DNA of 64,000 nt, taken from Gerris lacustris (taxonomy: Eukaryota; Arthropoda; Insecta; Hemiptera; Gerridae). This document shows, piece by piece, positions 1 through 12,600 of the stretch. The notes beneath the pieces were generated by a model that had not been told where the DNA came from, did no database searches, and saw only the letters and a program-made list of their open reading frames with translations. Numbering within the stretch: position 1 is the stretch's first letter; each line of letters starts with the position of its first letter. Position numbers and translations under genes: made by a program. The DNA lies in assembly GCA_951217055.1 (NCBI GenBank), contig OX578276.1, positions 158,162,393 through 158,226,392 of the forward strand, read 5' to 3'.

Positions 1-2404
1 ATTTTGCAAAGATAAATTTATTCCTCTAAAAAAAACATTAATTTAGACAAGAATCAAAATTGATAATATTTAGTTTTATTATATTTATAAACAAAGAAAT
101 AAGAATAACAATTTCTAGATTAAATTTAAAAGAATTTATCTTGATAAAAACAACAATCGAAATATTTTAAATTTAATGGATAAAATATTATACTAGTGAA
201 TAGATAAGAAAACAATCAAACTGAATGTCTGAATGTCGGGAAAGGATGATATTTCTTAGGCCAAATAAAAATCTGATCATAAGCAGTTAACAAATAATTT
301 TTCTAATAATAATTAAAATAATTAAAACATATATTACCTGTCATAAAAGAAAATAATTCATTACCTATATGTGTAAGCTTATACATAAATTAATGAAAAT
401 AAGGATTAAATTTAAGAAAAAAAATTAAAGATAAATATCGTTAAAAAAGTTAATGATATGACTTGATAACAACGAAGTTAAGTTATACTCGTAAGTCTTT
501 AAAGAGTACAAAATGATAATGTTCAGAATAAAAATAATAATGTGTTTTATATAATGATTTATAATAATTCATGAAAAAAACCTTGATATAGGTGACATGT
601 TAAACAAAATGAAATAATAGTAATATTAAAAACATAATAATTAAAATTATAAAGACCAACCATAAATGTAAACTAAATTATAAAAGAAAATATTTAGATT
701 AACCTTTTTACACACAGATAATTTATTTATAGAGAATAATTAAATAATTAAATTGTAAAAGAAGAGAAAAAAAACAAAACTTAAATGACTCAAATAGGTG
801 CCGTCGGCAACGGAAGGTTACAGTTATTACTCGCTTTTTTATCCAAATAATAAGTTTCTTATAAAGAAATTTTATAATGTAAAATAATATACACTTCATA
901 AAGTTCTTGAAATAATAAGGTAATGAGAAAAAGGTATGGTCAAGTAAATATGCGGCAAACAAAGGACCAGAAGTGTTAAGAGAAGGAGACTGCGCTGTTG
1001 CAGATCCTTACTTCCCTTAACGAAGTTCTAATATAATTAACTTCTTGAAAATGTGCTAGTTCAAAAGTTATAAATAGTGTGATAATATAGTGGACTGTCA
1101 TAATTTGGGAAAATAAAGTGAAGGAAAAAAAGATACATAAGAATTAGAAGTGTATTGTTAATAAATAATAAGTTTACATATGTTTCATGAAAAAGAATAG
1201 AAAGAATATGTTTCTCAAACATAAAGAAAATATGGATAAAAATAATAATGAAATAAAATTCTATATAACATTTATTATAAGAGAGTTAAGGTTAAGGGTA
1301 ATTGAGAGAGGAACTTGTATAGAGGAAAAAGGATGAATCGACGGTACGCGAAAACGCGACGTGAGTTGAATTAAGAGATGAATAGGCGTTTGAATGTAAA
1401 TAGAGTAAGGTGGTGTACCTGAGTTTGGCAGGTTGGTATACCAAATCAGTTGATCTGAAAGTTCGAGCGAGTCGATTGGCCTGATGAAGGGTGATGACTT
1501 GGAGGTCGCGATGGGCGAGCTTCCAAAGACCAAACACGGGCGTTATGAATGAGCTATGATGATGATGATATGGTGATTATGGTAATGATGTAAAAGTATG
1601 ATTATGTGATGATGATGACGGTTAAGAAAGATATAGGAATGATGATAGGTGGTGATTGACCATGTATAGTTTGACGGACGTTGTCCGGTATTCGAACCTC
1701 GGCCGGGAGAAGCGAGGCTTGGCTGAGGTCACTACAGGCACTACTCCACAACACTAGAGGTTAAGCACACGAGCGGGCGAGAGCGGGGATAGGGAACTAG
1801 GTAAACATAAACTCTGAACCTTAACATCGTAACCGTAGACTCTTAACTCTCAAACATCGAATTAAATGAAACTGTTTATAAAAACAACTGATAAAAACTC
1901 TAAAACTATGAGATAGAAAAACGTAAATTAAATTAAAAAGACTATGTGAGATTTATAAAAAGAAAAAGATAAACTTTTAAAACTAAATAAAAAAAACAAC
2001 TGTTAATGGCATGAACATACTTACCAGTTAATAATCATGAATATAATATAAGGAGAACAGAAATGTGATAAGATAAGGTTAAACGTCAAAAACAAAGGTT
2101 AAAAGTCAACTGAACTGAAACGGAAAAGCAAGCAACAGTAAATTTAAATAATAAAAAGGAAATTGGTGCAGGAGATTCACTGTAACATCGGGTTAGCTAA
2201 ACTTGCCAGAATTATTGTGGCGCAGGAGCAACAATGTTTGTATAAATTAGTGAAGGAATCTGGCTTGTTACGAGTCAACTATTTTATGGAAATCTGACAT
2301 CGTTTTTCAATCTTATTACCGTATTTTTGCGTACGGTAATGAATTAGTTTCAGAGCTTGTACCCGAATAAGAATTAATTTACGAGTATGTTTACGGTAAT
2401 TATC
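1..2404. other. AT-rich intergenic DNA, no gene recognised
   Basis: Mostly AT-rich sequence with frequent stops in all frames. A GC-richer patch at about 1290-1800 has short open frames on the minus strand (80-90 codons), but they show no domain I recognise and overlap each other. A GATGAT-rich stretch lies near 1556-1620. Around 1690 the minus strand reads GGTTCGAATAC, which resembles a tRNA B box, but I see no convincing A box or cloverleaf. Confidence 0.6.
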
Positions 2405-2706
2405 GTACTGTTGACAACCCTGCTGTGGTGGGTTGAACGAAATTTTCTGCTTTGTTCACAATAAAATGTTAGTAAACGGCTGAACATGTTCACGTAGGAT
2501 CACCAAGATAATATTGGTATCTCTCGCTTCAACTGGCGAGATGAAGCACCACTTCCTCTTTTTACCCCGCTGATATACCACTGGTCAGAAACCAAAAGTC
2601 CCTGATTGTATTTTTGTTTGGTAACTACAGTTTCATCTATCTTGACAATGACTCCAGCTCCTCCAATCGTAATTGTATAGTTTGAAAAGTGTCTGCAAAT
2701 ATCTCT
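2405..2706 (-). pseudogene. Merlin/IS1016-type (ISXO2-like DDE) transposase relic
   Basis: Translating the minus strand gives a run of the ISXO2-like DDE domain. It includes IGGAGVIVKIDET, where the D matches the first catalytic aspartate of the family. QWYISGVKRGSG follows, then after a frameshift CFISPVEARDTNIILVILRE, and then in a third frame NFVQPTTAGLSTV, matching the family's conserved NF-P-TG stretch. Only about 100 codons survive, across at least two frameshifts and an apparent internal deletion. The N-terminal part is lost where a 34-bp tandem repeat begins. In cells this family excises and inserts DNA at short inverted repeats, but this copy cannot be active. Assignment rests on motif order and spacing read by eye. 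Confidence 0.7.
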
Positions 2707-2723
2707 GTAAAGTAATTTAATTC

Positions 2724-2829
2724 AGGGCCCCCGCTCTAGAGTTTCTTTTCTCTACTGAGGGCCCCCGCTCTAGAGTTTCTTTTCTCTACTGAGGGCCCCC
2801 GCTCTAGGGTTTCTTTTCTCTACTGAGGG
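2724..2829. repeat. Tandem repeat, 34-bp unit x 3
   Basis: Three head-to-tail copies of a unit starting AGGGCCCCCGCTCTAGAG and ending TTTCTTTTCTCTACTG. The third copy differs by one base (AGGG for AGAG), and the array ends in a partial unit. It abuts the end of the transposase relic. Confidence 0.9.
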
Positions 2830-2999
2830 CCCTCACCATCACTTATCTAATTATTTATTCTAATATAGTTATTTTCATTTAATATTTATATGTATTTATG
2901 ATTAAACAGTGTAATGCACAATGTATTTTTAAAAAATGTAATGTAACAATATTATGGTGAAATTAAACAATTCACTCATTCATTCAATTCAATAATATG

Positions 3000-3582
3000 T
3001 TTTATTATACTTGACATCGCGTGGCTCTATCATTGAAGCGAGCGTATAGTAATAAATATGTATTGAATATTGAAAAAATAGATAATCATGAATCGTGATT
3101 AGTTGATAGATAAAGGGTATGATAGTAGTACAGCGGCTAGTAGTAAGGCAACCACCCTGCATTCTTACTATTCCTCTAACCGTACAATCTTTTCAATTAT
3201 TATAAAATGTATGACTTCACTACGCAAAAACTTCTGCTTGTATCAAGTTGAAATTTTACATGATTGCCTGCTTCAATTGTACTTTAGACGATGTATATAA
3301 AGTTTTATTATAATCGTTGATAAGATCGTATTGATATCGCAAGATGTCGGTAAAAACGCTGTTTTCTCTAATTTAAACGTTTAGGTCCGCTTTAATAGTT
3401 TTAACGATATTTATTAATTATAGGGGTGTTGCTGATGGTTTTACAAAAATTTTATTTGAAAAAAATGTCCGTCTCATCGAATAGATAAAGTTAGAATTTT
3501 TTTCCCGTCCTAAAATTCCAATTTTAATTTTGAAGCGGACGTGGCAGACAACGTTGTCCAACGAACTAGTCCTGAGCATTGG
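3000..3582. repeat. Dispersed family A copy (left part), split by a MITE
   Basis: Shares long stretches with copies near 5640, 19270, 24880, 35700, 44690, 47940, 59280, 62820 and 63100. Shared blocks include GAAGCGAGCG at one edge, an AAAGTTTTATTAAAATCGT-like block, CGTTTAGGTCCGCTTTAATAG, and a cccgtcctaaaattccaatt block. It continues at 4120 after the inserted MITE. No coding capacity seen. Confidence 0.8.
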
Positions 3583-4044
3583 CAGTGGCGTATCCAGCGG
3601 CTAGGTCTGGAGGGGGCACATTCTAAGTTAGTTTAGATTGGGGAGGGGGGAGGGGGAATTCGTAATGGTAACAAGAAAAGGGAACTACTTATTCAATAGC
3701 GCAGCTGCCCCCCCCCCCCCCCGAAAAAAAAAAAAAAATCTCCGCGCGCCAAGTAACAATCACTGTTTTAGAACGTATATTCGTTAGAAAATGTTACGCT
3801 GATGCTTACTGCAGTACAATATCTTACTGTAAGCCATGGGCGTTGTATGCAGTTAATTATTGGGGGGAGGGCGGTCTATGGCGGGGGGTCCGGAAAATTT
3901 TGAAAATATGACCTCTCAAAACAGCGCTTTTATGCATTTCTGAGGTGAAATTGAATATGAGGTAAATGTAAAAATATGTATTAAAATAAAATACGGCGTA
4001 TTTTTTTTTTTTTTTTTTTTACTCTATTGGGTCTGGGCTCGTCT

Positions 4045-4082
<38 letters not shown>

Positions 4083-4119
4083 GTGCCCCCTGTGCCCCCC
4101 CCCCCTGGATACGCCACTG
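3583..4119. mobile_element. Non-autonomous hAT-type MITE, 537 bp
   Basis: Terminal inverted repeats CAGTGGCGTATCCAG at the left and CTGGATACGCCACTG at the right are flanked by a perfect 8-bp direct repeat AGCATTGG (3575-3582 and 4120-4127). The CAG...CTG ends and 8-bp duplication fit the hAT superfamily. The interior has long homopolymers (C near 3710, A after it, T near 4000, G at about 4047-4079) and no usable frame. It was inserted into a family A repeat whose sequence resumes directly after the duplication. Confidence 0.9.
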
Positions 4120-4127
4120 AGCATTGG

Positions 4128-5639
4128 TAAAATGAAGTAGGAATTATAATAACTCATCTCACTGGTAGTGCTCATCAATTACCTAAAAAATATTGCACCA
4201 ATCAACAATAGTTCCAATGTACAGTTTGTTAACAATTTGGCACTCTTTTACTTTGTTATCCACCTTATTACTGGTCTTATATTACTTTGCTTTGTAAGTT
4301 TCATCGCACATTTCCGTTTCCCCAATTTTGAACCACTTCCCGTGATTCAATCTTCCCCAAATTTTGCACATAGATACAACTAAGGTGAAGAATACAGGAA
4401 CCAAAAAAAAATAAAAACAAAAACAAAATGGCGTCAAATTTATTTGCTTTTTAAGTTTCATCGCACACCTATTACCCCAATTTTGAACCACTTACCGTCA
4501 TTCAATCTTCCCCAAATTTTGCACATAGATACTACTAAGGTGAAGAATACAGAAACCAAAAAAATAAATAAATAAATAAAAGTTGAAAATAAGACCAGTT
4601 TTGAAAAATGGCATTTTTATATTAATTATTTATTTTGAAATTATACTATATATCATTATAATACTACGCTTATATATAAATGTTGTTTTCATTAATATGT
4701 TGGAGGGATCATAAAATCAACTGTATAGAACTTAAGTTTCACTTCTAATGCGTGAGTGTCTCACACATATTTTTTTTTATTGCTTCATTTTGACGTTCTC
4801 AAAAACATATTGAAAATCGGCAACGAGATGGTGGTCTTGTTAATAAATATTCAAGGTCAAAGGTCAACAAATTTGGTTTTCTGCAAATATCTCGCTTCCT
4901 ATGGCTCGTAGACCAATTAAGGTGGTTATCAAAATTAAAGGTAACAAAATTTCCCACAAAAAAAGTCTCATTAACTTTTTACTTACAATGGATGGTTTAC
5001 GGAATATAGGGCGAACAATATTTATAAATATCTAGTATCTGTCGCCGCACTACTTTTACGTATTTTTACGAATATCTCGCTTCCTTTGGATCGAAGAAAA
5101 ATTAAGGAGATTATCAAAAAGAAAGATTATTAAATTTTCCACAACAATGGTCTTATTCTTTTTATTACGTACAACTTACGCTTTAGTAAATTACGTAGCT
5201 TACTATAACTTGCGGAGTATGTGTTTTTGCACGACTTTTTACGTATTTTTGCGAATATCTCGCTTCCTCTGGCTCGGAGATTAATTGAGGATCAGGATGG
5301 AGGATGGTAATAACAATGTCGTCATACTTTTCAATCAATTTTGCTTGTATAGTCGCATCGGTAGCAGCATCATATCAAACCCTCCAGCTCCGCCAGCGTG
5401 AACTCACAATTGTCGTGATTTTCTATGTAATAGAAAACTTTTCATCCTTTGGTCGCTCCTTTTTACCACCAGGTGCAGGTTTTAAGAAACGTGTGAAACA
5501 GAATTTTTGGTAAATTTCTTTTGCAGCAACTAAATAAAACTCGAAGTTGACACGATTTTTCTCTAACTTACCGTATTAATCACCACGTGCGTCTGCTGCT
5601 TTGATCACAGTGTCTTTGATTGTAGATGTACTTATACTA
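4128..5639. other. Repeat-derived DNA without a recognised gene
   Basis: Contains the tail of a family A copy, a two-copy direct repeat (listed separately), and a segment at about 4780-5300 carrying the block aatatctcgcttcct(a/t)tggctcg several times. That block also occurs, inverted, near 19060. The minus strand at 5300-5500 has short open stretches I could not assign. Confidence 0.5.
4296..4565. repeat. Direct repeat, about 157-bp period x 2
   Basis: AAGTTTCATCGCAC starts at 4296 and again at 4453. Each is followed by the same block, including CCCCAATTTTGAACCACTT and GGTGAAGAATACAG, then an A-rich tract. The copies differ at scattered positions. Confidence 0.8.
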
Positions 5640-6375
5640 GGCATCGCGTGGCTCTATCATTGAAGCGAGCGTATAGTAATAAATATGTATGAAATATATA
5701 AATATGTATTGAATATTGAAAAAATAGATAATCATGAATCATGATGAGTTGATAGATATTGGGTATAGTAGTAGTACAGAGGCTAGTAGTAAGGCAACCA
5801 CCCCGCATTCTTACTATTCCTCTAACCACACATCTTCTTTTCAATTATTATAAAATGTATCTCTTTGCTACAAAAAACTACTGCATGTATGAAATTGAAA
5901 TGTTGCATGCCTGTTTCAATTGTGCATTAGATAGTGTATATGAAGTTTTATTAAAATCGTTACATTAGAACGTAAGATATCGGTAAAATAAAAGTTTTCT
6001 CGATTCTAAACGTTTAGGTCCGCTTTAATAGTTTTTGCGATCTTTATTCATTTATAGCGGTGTCGTTGTTGGTTTTACTAAAAAATGTTATTTGAAAAAG
6101 ATGTTCCTCTCATCAAATAGATGATGATAGAATCTTTTCCCGTCCTGAAATTCCAATTTAATTTTTGAACCTCTCGTTTACGCGAGCGTTGCCCGCGAAC
6201 TCTTGGACAGATCACGCTGTCCAACGAACTTAGCCTGAGTATTAGTAAGAGAATCATGTATACCAAATTTCAACTAAATCGGTCAACTTTTACTCAAGTT
6301 ATCGTCGTTACTGACAGACAGACAGACAGACAAGATGCATAGTTTGTTGAATGTAAGAAGCTTGCTTACGCTCGC
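5640..6375. repeat. Dispersed family A copy with (GACA)n core
   Basis: Resembles the 3000-3582 copy from its first bases (the CATCGCGTGGCTCTATCATTG block) through the CGTTTAGGTCCGCTTTAATAG block to the GACAGACAGACA run at 6312-6330. It ends at GCTTGCTTACGCTCGCTTCAA near 6381. No coding capacity. Confidence 0.85.
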
Positions 6376-6381
6376 TTCAAC

Positions 6382-7059
6382 TATAAATGCTCGATCAATT
6401 TCCTTTTTCAAAATCAATTTCCTTCTCACTTTCAACCTCATCGCTGCCTGGTTCGGCAGAAACACAAATTCTTAAAATCGAACGTCATTCTTTGTTTTCG
6501 TACTCGGACTATCTTCGACGCGACTCTTTTAAATGTTTCAATACTTTTTTTGTTTCTAATCTCGCACTGTTGCAGAATTAACACTAGTTTAATGTTTTAT
6601 ATGTTCATAATCTCTTTTAATACTTGTTTTTTTTTTTTTTTCAAATGTTTCATACCACGATCCACATTCACGGTGGGACCGCTGCTGAGATGTTCGTTAC
6701 CTACACATAAAACAATGTTTCGCTATTGTGATTGTCACCGTAACAATTACCTTTATAAAATATTAAAACACTGGGAGCACGAATATTTTAAAACCACATC
6801 CTAAGACCACACAAAACTTAAACGACAAGACTGCAACCGATGCTACAAACTTTTACACACACTTCTAGATTTTTTTAAAATTATTAATTTTTAAAAACTT
6901 AGTCTGAAGAAAGTTGTATTTTGACAAAATATAATAGAATAATTCAAAACATAATCTATCTAAAATCACTAATTTGATAAAAAATCACAATTGAAACACT
7001 AATTTAATTTAAAGCCAACTGAACTTTCAAGTTAGCGAAATCCATTAAAAAATACGTGT
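6382..7059. other. Unassigned AT-rich DNA
   Basis: Nothing recognised. A 15-base T run lies near 6628. Short open frames in both orientations have no known motif. Confidence 0.5.
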
Positions 7060-7545
7060 GGTGTCGCAGGACACCCGGTAGGAACGAAGTTCCTTACATT
7101 TTTCATTAAAAATTAAAAGAAAATCATTATTTGTATAATTAAAGCAAGCGTCTTACTATAAATATATACTATATTAAATATAAGAAAAAAGTTTATCATT
7201 ATGAGTTTATAGTTAAAGAGCATCTTTGTTAAAGGAGTTTGGATTGAAATAGGACTGTTTTCTACCTACCCGGCCAATTAATTTAAAATATTATAAAATA
7301 TATCTCTTCTCTACTCTACAGCTTCTGCTTGTATCAGGGTGAAATTTTACATGATTATATGAACATGAACATGAATGAACATGAAAATGTGTACCAAATT
7401 TCATCTAACTCGGTGAGCTTTTACTCAAGTTAGCGTTACCTTTAGATTTCGTGACGGATTTTGCGTGACGGTGATTTTGGTAGGTTTTTTTGGATTCACT
7501 CCCGGGTTCCAGAACGTGCCATAAGGAACTTCGTTCCAAAAATGT
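7060..7545. repeat. Family A-prime fragment with GAACGAAGTTCC ends
   Basis: Begins GTGTGGTGTCGCAGGACACC with GGAACGAAGTTCCTTAC at about 7080. It ends ATAAGGAACTTCGTTCC near 7520-7537. The same pair of ends bounds the copy at 43370-45018, so this looks like an inverted-terminus family sharing internal sequence with family A. Confidence 0.7.
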
Positions 7546-7930
7546 ATATTCACAGATGCAGCACGGCTTCTTTCAATTGATATTAAAGCTAATCGCGATA
7601 GTCGAGATTGGGTCATTGTTGTTCTTAAAATAGACTTTAATTGTGCTGTGCAGTTGCAGAGGATACTAGTAAGGTTAAAAACAGTATAACCGTGTTAATA
7701 ATTTCTGAAAATGAACTCGCTAATAAATGGTGTTCCACAATAAGAAACATTCCTAATTCGCTAATAGTTACCATCGCTTTTCAACTTGACTTAAAATTTC
7801 ATTTTAGGTTTAATAACTGGGCTATAAAAGTACATCTATCTATATCCTCGTCATATTGGTCACATAATGTTTTAGAAGATTCTATTATTTGTTCTTGTGT
7901 CGCTGATATCAAAAATTTAGGATCTATTGT
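7545..7930 (-). pseudogene. hAT/ZMYM1-like transposase relic, C-terminal piece
   Basis: The minus strand continues the frame of the piece at 16014-17270: TIDPKFLISATQEQIIES, then CDQYDEDID, then after frameshifts and a stop TQSRLSRLALISIE near 7560-7610. The last is typical of the hAT C-terminal dimerisation region (family pattern -RL--LA-ISIE-). It is separated from the middle piece by the BEL/Pao element at 7931-16008. The frame runs on if that element and one 5-bp duplication are ignored. Transposases of this group bind element ends and cut and paste DNA; this copy is dead. Confidence 0.8.
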
Positions 7931-9018
7931 TGTCGGGGCACTGACCTAAATAATCCCTATACCTATCCAAAATAATCCCTATCCTTATTCTTATTTATCG
8001 TTATATTAAGCTTATCAACTATTCCCTTATATTTTATCATATATATCACTATTTAATCTATTTTATCATGCAAATCTTACCTTAGCACTTAACAATTTAC
8101 ACTTATATAGAATCACATTTTTAACTTAGTTTTAAACACATATATCGCCGATTCTACCGCTTCATTTCTTCTTCTACACTCTATTTTCATTTCTTCTATC
8201 ATCAGTTCTACCATAATAGATTCAGGAGTAACAAGTAAACACCAGTTATTTACGACAACCCACTGTTGCTGCAAGAACTTGTTTACGTCTGAATCTAATC
8301 AGCATAACCTTCCCATCCGTTAACCTTCACACCTTCCTAAACTCAGCGCTGGATGCACCAAGCAGATCGATAGTACTATCGATCTATCGACATCCCGGCA
8401 GAGTGCACTGTGAAGCTGTCAAGTGAACACCTGCCTTGACACCTTCGTGAAGTTTTTCTTGATATTATAATTATATAATACGTTGAGTGAATTTACCTAT
8501 TTCCAGTGCTGTTACCAGGTTGAAGAACTGGAACAGAAGACTCCACACTATACTTACAAGCTTAGTTAATACTGCACAAAGCATGGTGTGCAGCAGGTAA
8601 TGCTTCCACCTCTTTCACATACTTACATATATTAATAAACCACCTTCACCATCCTACATATCACCGGTTACTAACAATAGATAGTAAGTCAGTAGTTTAG
8701 TCTAACCCCTTTGTATTTTATTTCTGAATTTATTTCCCTCTTATCTTATCTAGTCCCCTGGGTCCCCTGCTTAGGTTATCCATTTCTGTTATCATTATTT
8801 TACATACATTTTATATTATCATCATTGCTTATTATAATTATTTATTATTATGTCAACTTAATAAATAGGATTATTATTATACTATCATTTACTCTAGTTA
8901 CTATCCTTACTACCTACCCTATTGTACTCATCCTTTTCCTACACATTCTTCCAGCATTTCAGCGAATATTAGTCACTTTGGTACTGCACGCCACAGTTTA
9001 CCTGTCGTGCACCCAACA
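7931..9018 (+). repeat. 5' LTR of the BEL/Pao element (1088 bp)
   Basis: Starts TGTCGGGGCACTGACC and ends CGTGCACCCAACA. It matches 14921-16008 in length and sequence. A short palindrome, GATCGATAGTACTATCGATC, lies at about 8366-8385. It should hold the promoter and polyadenylation signals, which I could not place precisely. Confidence 0.96.
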
Positions 9019-9021
9019 TAT

Positions 9022-9039
9022 TGGTCCTTTGTTTGCCGG
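9022..9039 (+). promoter_or_regulatory. Probable primer-binding site of the BEL/Pao element
   Basis: The segment TGGTCCTTTGTTTGCCGG begins with TGG three bases after the 5' LTR, as expected for pairing with a tRNA 3' CCA end. I could not assign the tRNA from memory. Confidence 0.6.
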
Positions 9040-9624
9040 ATACCTGTTTCATTTATCATCTATTTTATTTCATCTACTCAGCCATCTCAACTTTACATTC
9101 TGATTTCACTCTTCTTCTTTCAGCGACACTTCACATCAGCGATTACTTTGCATACTTATGCAATAACTTATTGACTTGCACTCAGTCTATTGTTCCTGTG
9201 GACTATTTATAAGTTTCACAACTGAAGCTATATTTGCCAGGACATTTCCTTTTAAGCATTGCAGTCTGATAGACTTACAGTCTCAGGCTTGCCCAGCGAT
9301 TATCCCCTATTACATAGGTGATAAATATTTTTTTATTGTACCAAATTATTATTTAATTTATTCATGTACAATACTTCAGCGTTTTATTTTAAACATTATT
9401 ATTTTAATTAATTTTGTCAGCGATCAGCGATTGTACAGCCGGATACTCCTGCTCTACTTTATTATTTATATTTTTACTTATCTTTTACACGTGTATTTAT
9501 ATATCTATTTTTTGTTATTGTTACTTCAGCGTCACCACAGGTTTCTTTTAAATTGTTTGTACCTGTACAATTCTTTGTTAAATTTTGTTAGCATTTTATT
9601 TATTTATTTATTTACATTTAAATC
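9040..9624 (+). other. Untranslated leader of the BEL/Pao element
   Basis: T-rich leader between primer site and gag-pol start. Short upstream frames starting at 9021 and 9176 encode hydrophobic low-complexity peptides and are probably not genes. The second overlaps the gag start by a few bases in another frame. Confidence 0.6.
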
Positions 9625-12600
9625 ATGATGCCTTCTGATGAGGAAGATCCGACTAGTATGGCAACACCTTACCGTCGGAGAATGAACACCTTGGTGGCCG
9701 ACTTACATGAAATAAGAGATCAGGGTAACCTCGCAGAGATCAGCAGTGATCCTAAAGCACTTGCCAAGTTTAAAGGTATGTATCTAACACTCAGTAGTAC
9801 CTATGATAAGTTAGAGCAAACCTATGATGATCTTTGTGATCTTATTGATGACAATGGCAAGTATCTTCTAAGCGATAGCGATACAGCCTTAAGAGCAAGG
9901 GGAAAACGCTACTTACACGAATGTCACACGACATGGACTATGTTCGATGAAAAAGCCAAAAAGCAATCAACCAATGCTAATGTGACATTCTCGAGTGCAT
10001 CCAAGCCGAAGTTACCCACATTAGATTTACCATATTTTGACGGTGAACGAACAAAGTGGCCTCGGTTTAAAGACACTTTTTCGAGTATGATCATGGAGGA
10101 ACTACAGTTATCTAATATTGATCGATTTCACTATCTAGTGCGTTGTCTTAAAGGCAAAGCAGCAGCTATTATAGCACATGTTCCCGTAGCTGATGACACT
10201 TTCGCTATAGCTTGGGACCTATTAAAAGAGGCTTATGACAACAAGCGTTTGTTGGCAGCTGCTCATCTTGATCGGCTACTAGACATGAAACCTCTTGCTC
10301 AGAAGCCTTCTGCCGAAGTTCTAGGCGACACTGTTGCTCGGATAGCGGAAACTGTTGCTGCGTTTAAACTTATTGGTGTACCTAATAAAGAGGAGTTTAT
10401 GTACTTTCATATTGCGCGACGGTGTTTAGACGTACACACTCGGGAGGAGTTTGAGCGACAAAATAGTGAGGAATTTCCAACCTTCGATATTCTTATCAGA
10501 TTTCTTCGCTCTCGCTGTGTAGCATCAGAATTAGCCGTAGGATTAGCCAGAGTTACAACCGCACAGGACATAGCTAATACCAAGAGAACTCCAAGGTATG
10601 CTAGACGTTTTGGGAGTTCAAGCGGTGGTCAGCTAGCCTTAGTGAGCAACACTCGTCTCACCACTCCGGACAATTCTTCTGCAGCTTCCAGTTCATCTCC
10701 AGCTAGAACTAAGATTAGGTGCCACATCTGCAAGGACTATCATTCCTTAATGAATTGCGTAAAGTTCGCATCAGCAACCGTCAGTGAGAGATATGAGCTT
10801 CTTAAGTCCTGGAGGGGCTGTAAAAATTGTTTGCTATTAGGACATGCTACAAATGCATGCAATTCAAAATACCGTTGCCGTTACTGTCATGGTAAACACC
10901 ATAGTATGCTGCATAACCTGCCTCAGAAAGAGCAGTCTCAAGACCCGCCCGCTCTCGCTCTTCATACTAACACTCGTAAGGACTTAGAAGTCATGTTAGG
11001 AACAGCAGAGTGTTTAATAAAAGCTAGCAATGGACGAGAGGAGAAGATCCGCTTAGTTATCGACTCAGGTAGTCACTTTTCCTTTGTCACGAGAGAAGTT
11101 GCTAATGCGTTAGGACTTAAAATCAATGAGCATTCCTCAAGCATCTGGGGTATAGGCGACACTCCGTTTAAAGGCTTTAAAGGCAGAACTTCATGCACAA
11201 TTTCACCTCTTAACTCTTCACAAATAAGTCTTACCACAGCTATTGTTGTAGACACTATAACATCACCTCTTCCTGGATTTACTTCATCACCAGAGATGTG
11301 GAAACCATTTTTGTCGTACCCTCTGGCTGATAAAGACTTTTGGACTTCCAGGCCAATCGATTTCCTCATAGGCTGTGATTTATTTAGTGACATCATCACA
11401 GGAGAAATCATCACTGTCACTAGCGACTTGCCTCGATTATTGGGAACCATCTTCGGGTATTCTTTTATCGGTAGAGTTCGAGAAGCTTCCAACGCTACCT
11501 CACTCCACGCTCTTCATGCTGTACCAGACAACAGCGCTTTAGACCTGCTGCAGCAGGATCTTCTTAAGTTCTGGGAGTTGGAAGAGCCGCCTACAGCTAA
11601 GATTCAGGACCCGGAAGAACAGCATTGCGAGCAGTTATTTCGAGACACCCACTATCGTCTTCCGGATGGTAGATACGTTGTCCGATTACCTTTCCGTTTG
11701 CCGAACCCACAGATCGTAGGCACTCGAGGCATGGCTCTACGGCGCCTCGAGCATCTCGAGTCCAAATTGGCTCGAAATTCAAGCTTAAAATCTAAATACG
11801 ACGACTTCATGAAAGAGTATATTGACCTGAATCACATGGAAGTCGCCTCTCAACCTGGTCATGTATTTATCCCACACCATTGTGTGGTCAAGAATGTTGA
11901 CGACGATATTAAAATTCGAGTAGTATTCGACGCTGCTGCTCGGACTTCTTCAGGTTCTCTCAATGATTCCCTTCTCGTAGGACCGAAGCTTCAAAGCAAC
12001 CTAGCTATGATTTTACTTAACTTCCGTCGTTATGCCTACGTCTTTACAGCCGACGCCGTGAAGATGTTTCGCCAAATACTGGTCCACCCCGAGGACAGGG
12101 GATACCAGCACATATTATGGAGGTTCGATCCAGCTGAAGCCGTTCAAGATTACGAACTTATGACTGTGTCTTATGGTCAAGCATGCGCACCCTATCTTGC
12201 CTTAAGAGTTCTTCTCCAGCTTGTCAAAGACGAAGGGCACGATTTTCCACTAGCATCTACGGCCCTATTGGACGATACTTATATCGACGATGTAGTCACA
12301 GGAGCACCGACACTGCAAGAAGCATTAGAGTTGCAGCATCAGTTAGTTACCTTGCTGGGTAAAGGAGGCTTCAGTTTAAGCAAGTGGTCGTCCAATAATC
12401 CCGATATCCTAGCTGCATGTCGCCAAGAAGACCCTGCTGGCACATTACCAATCGACCAAAACATTCCATTGCAATCTGAGGATGAGAGCAATGTTAAGAT
12501 TCTGGGAATGCAATGGTCTCCTCAAGCTGATATCTTTACATATAAGATTGCGATGCCTAGGGATGTATGCAGCAAGCGCGGTGTGCTATCAGCCATATCT

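Noticed and set aside
1660..1790. tRNA-derived SINE suggested by GGTTCGAATAC on the minus strand
   Set aside because: Single copy in the window, no matching A box or tail seen.
3981..4178. Minus-strand frame with a long proline run
   Set aside because: It is only the translation of the G homopolymer inside a MITE.
8711..9103. 130-codon hydrophobic plus frame, repeated at 15701-16018
   Set aside because: It lies in the LTR and appears twice because the LTRs are identical; no domain.
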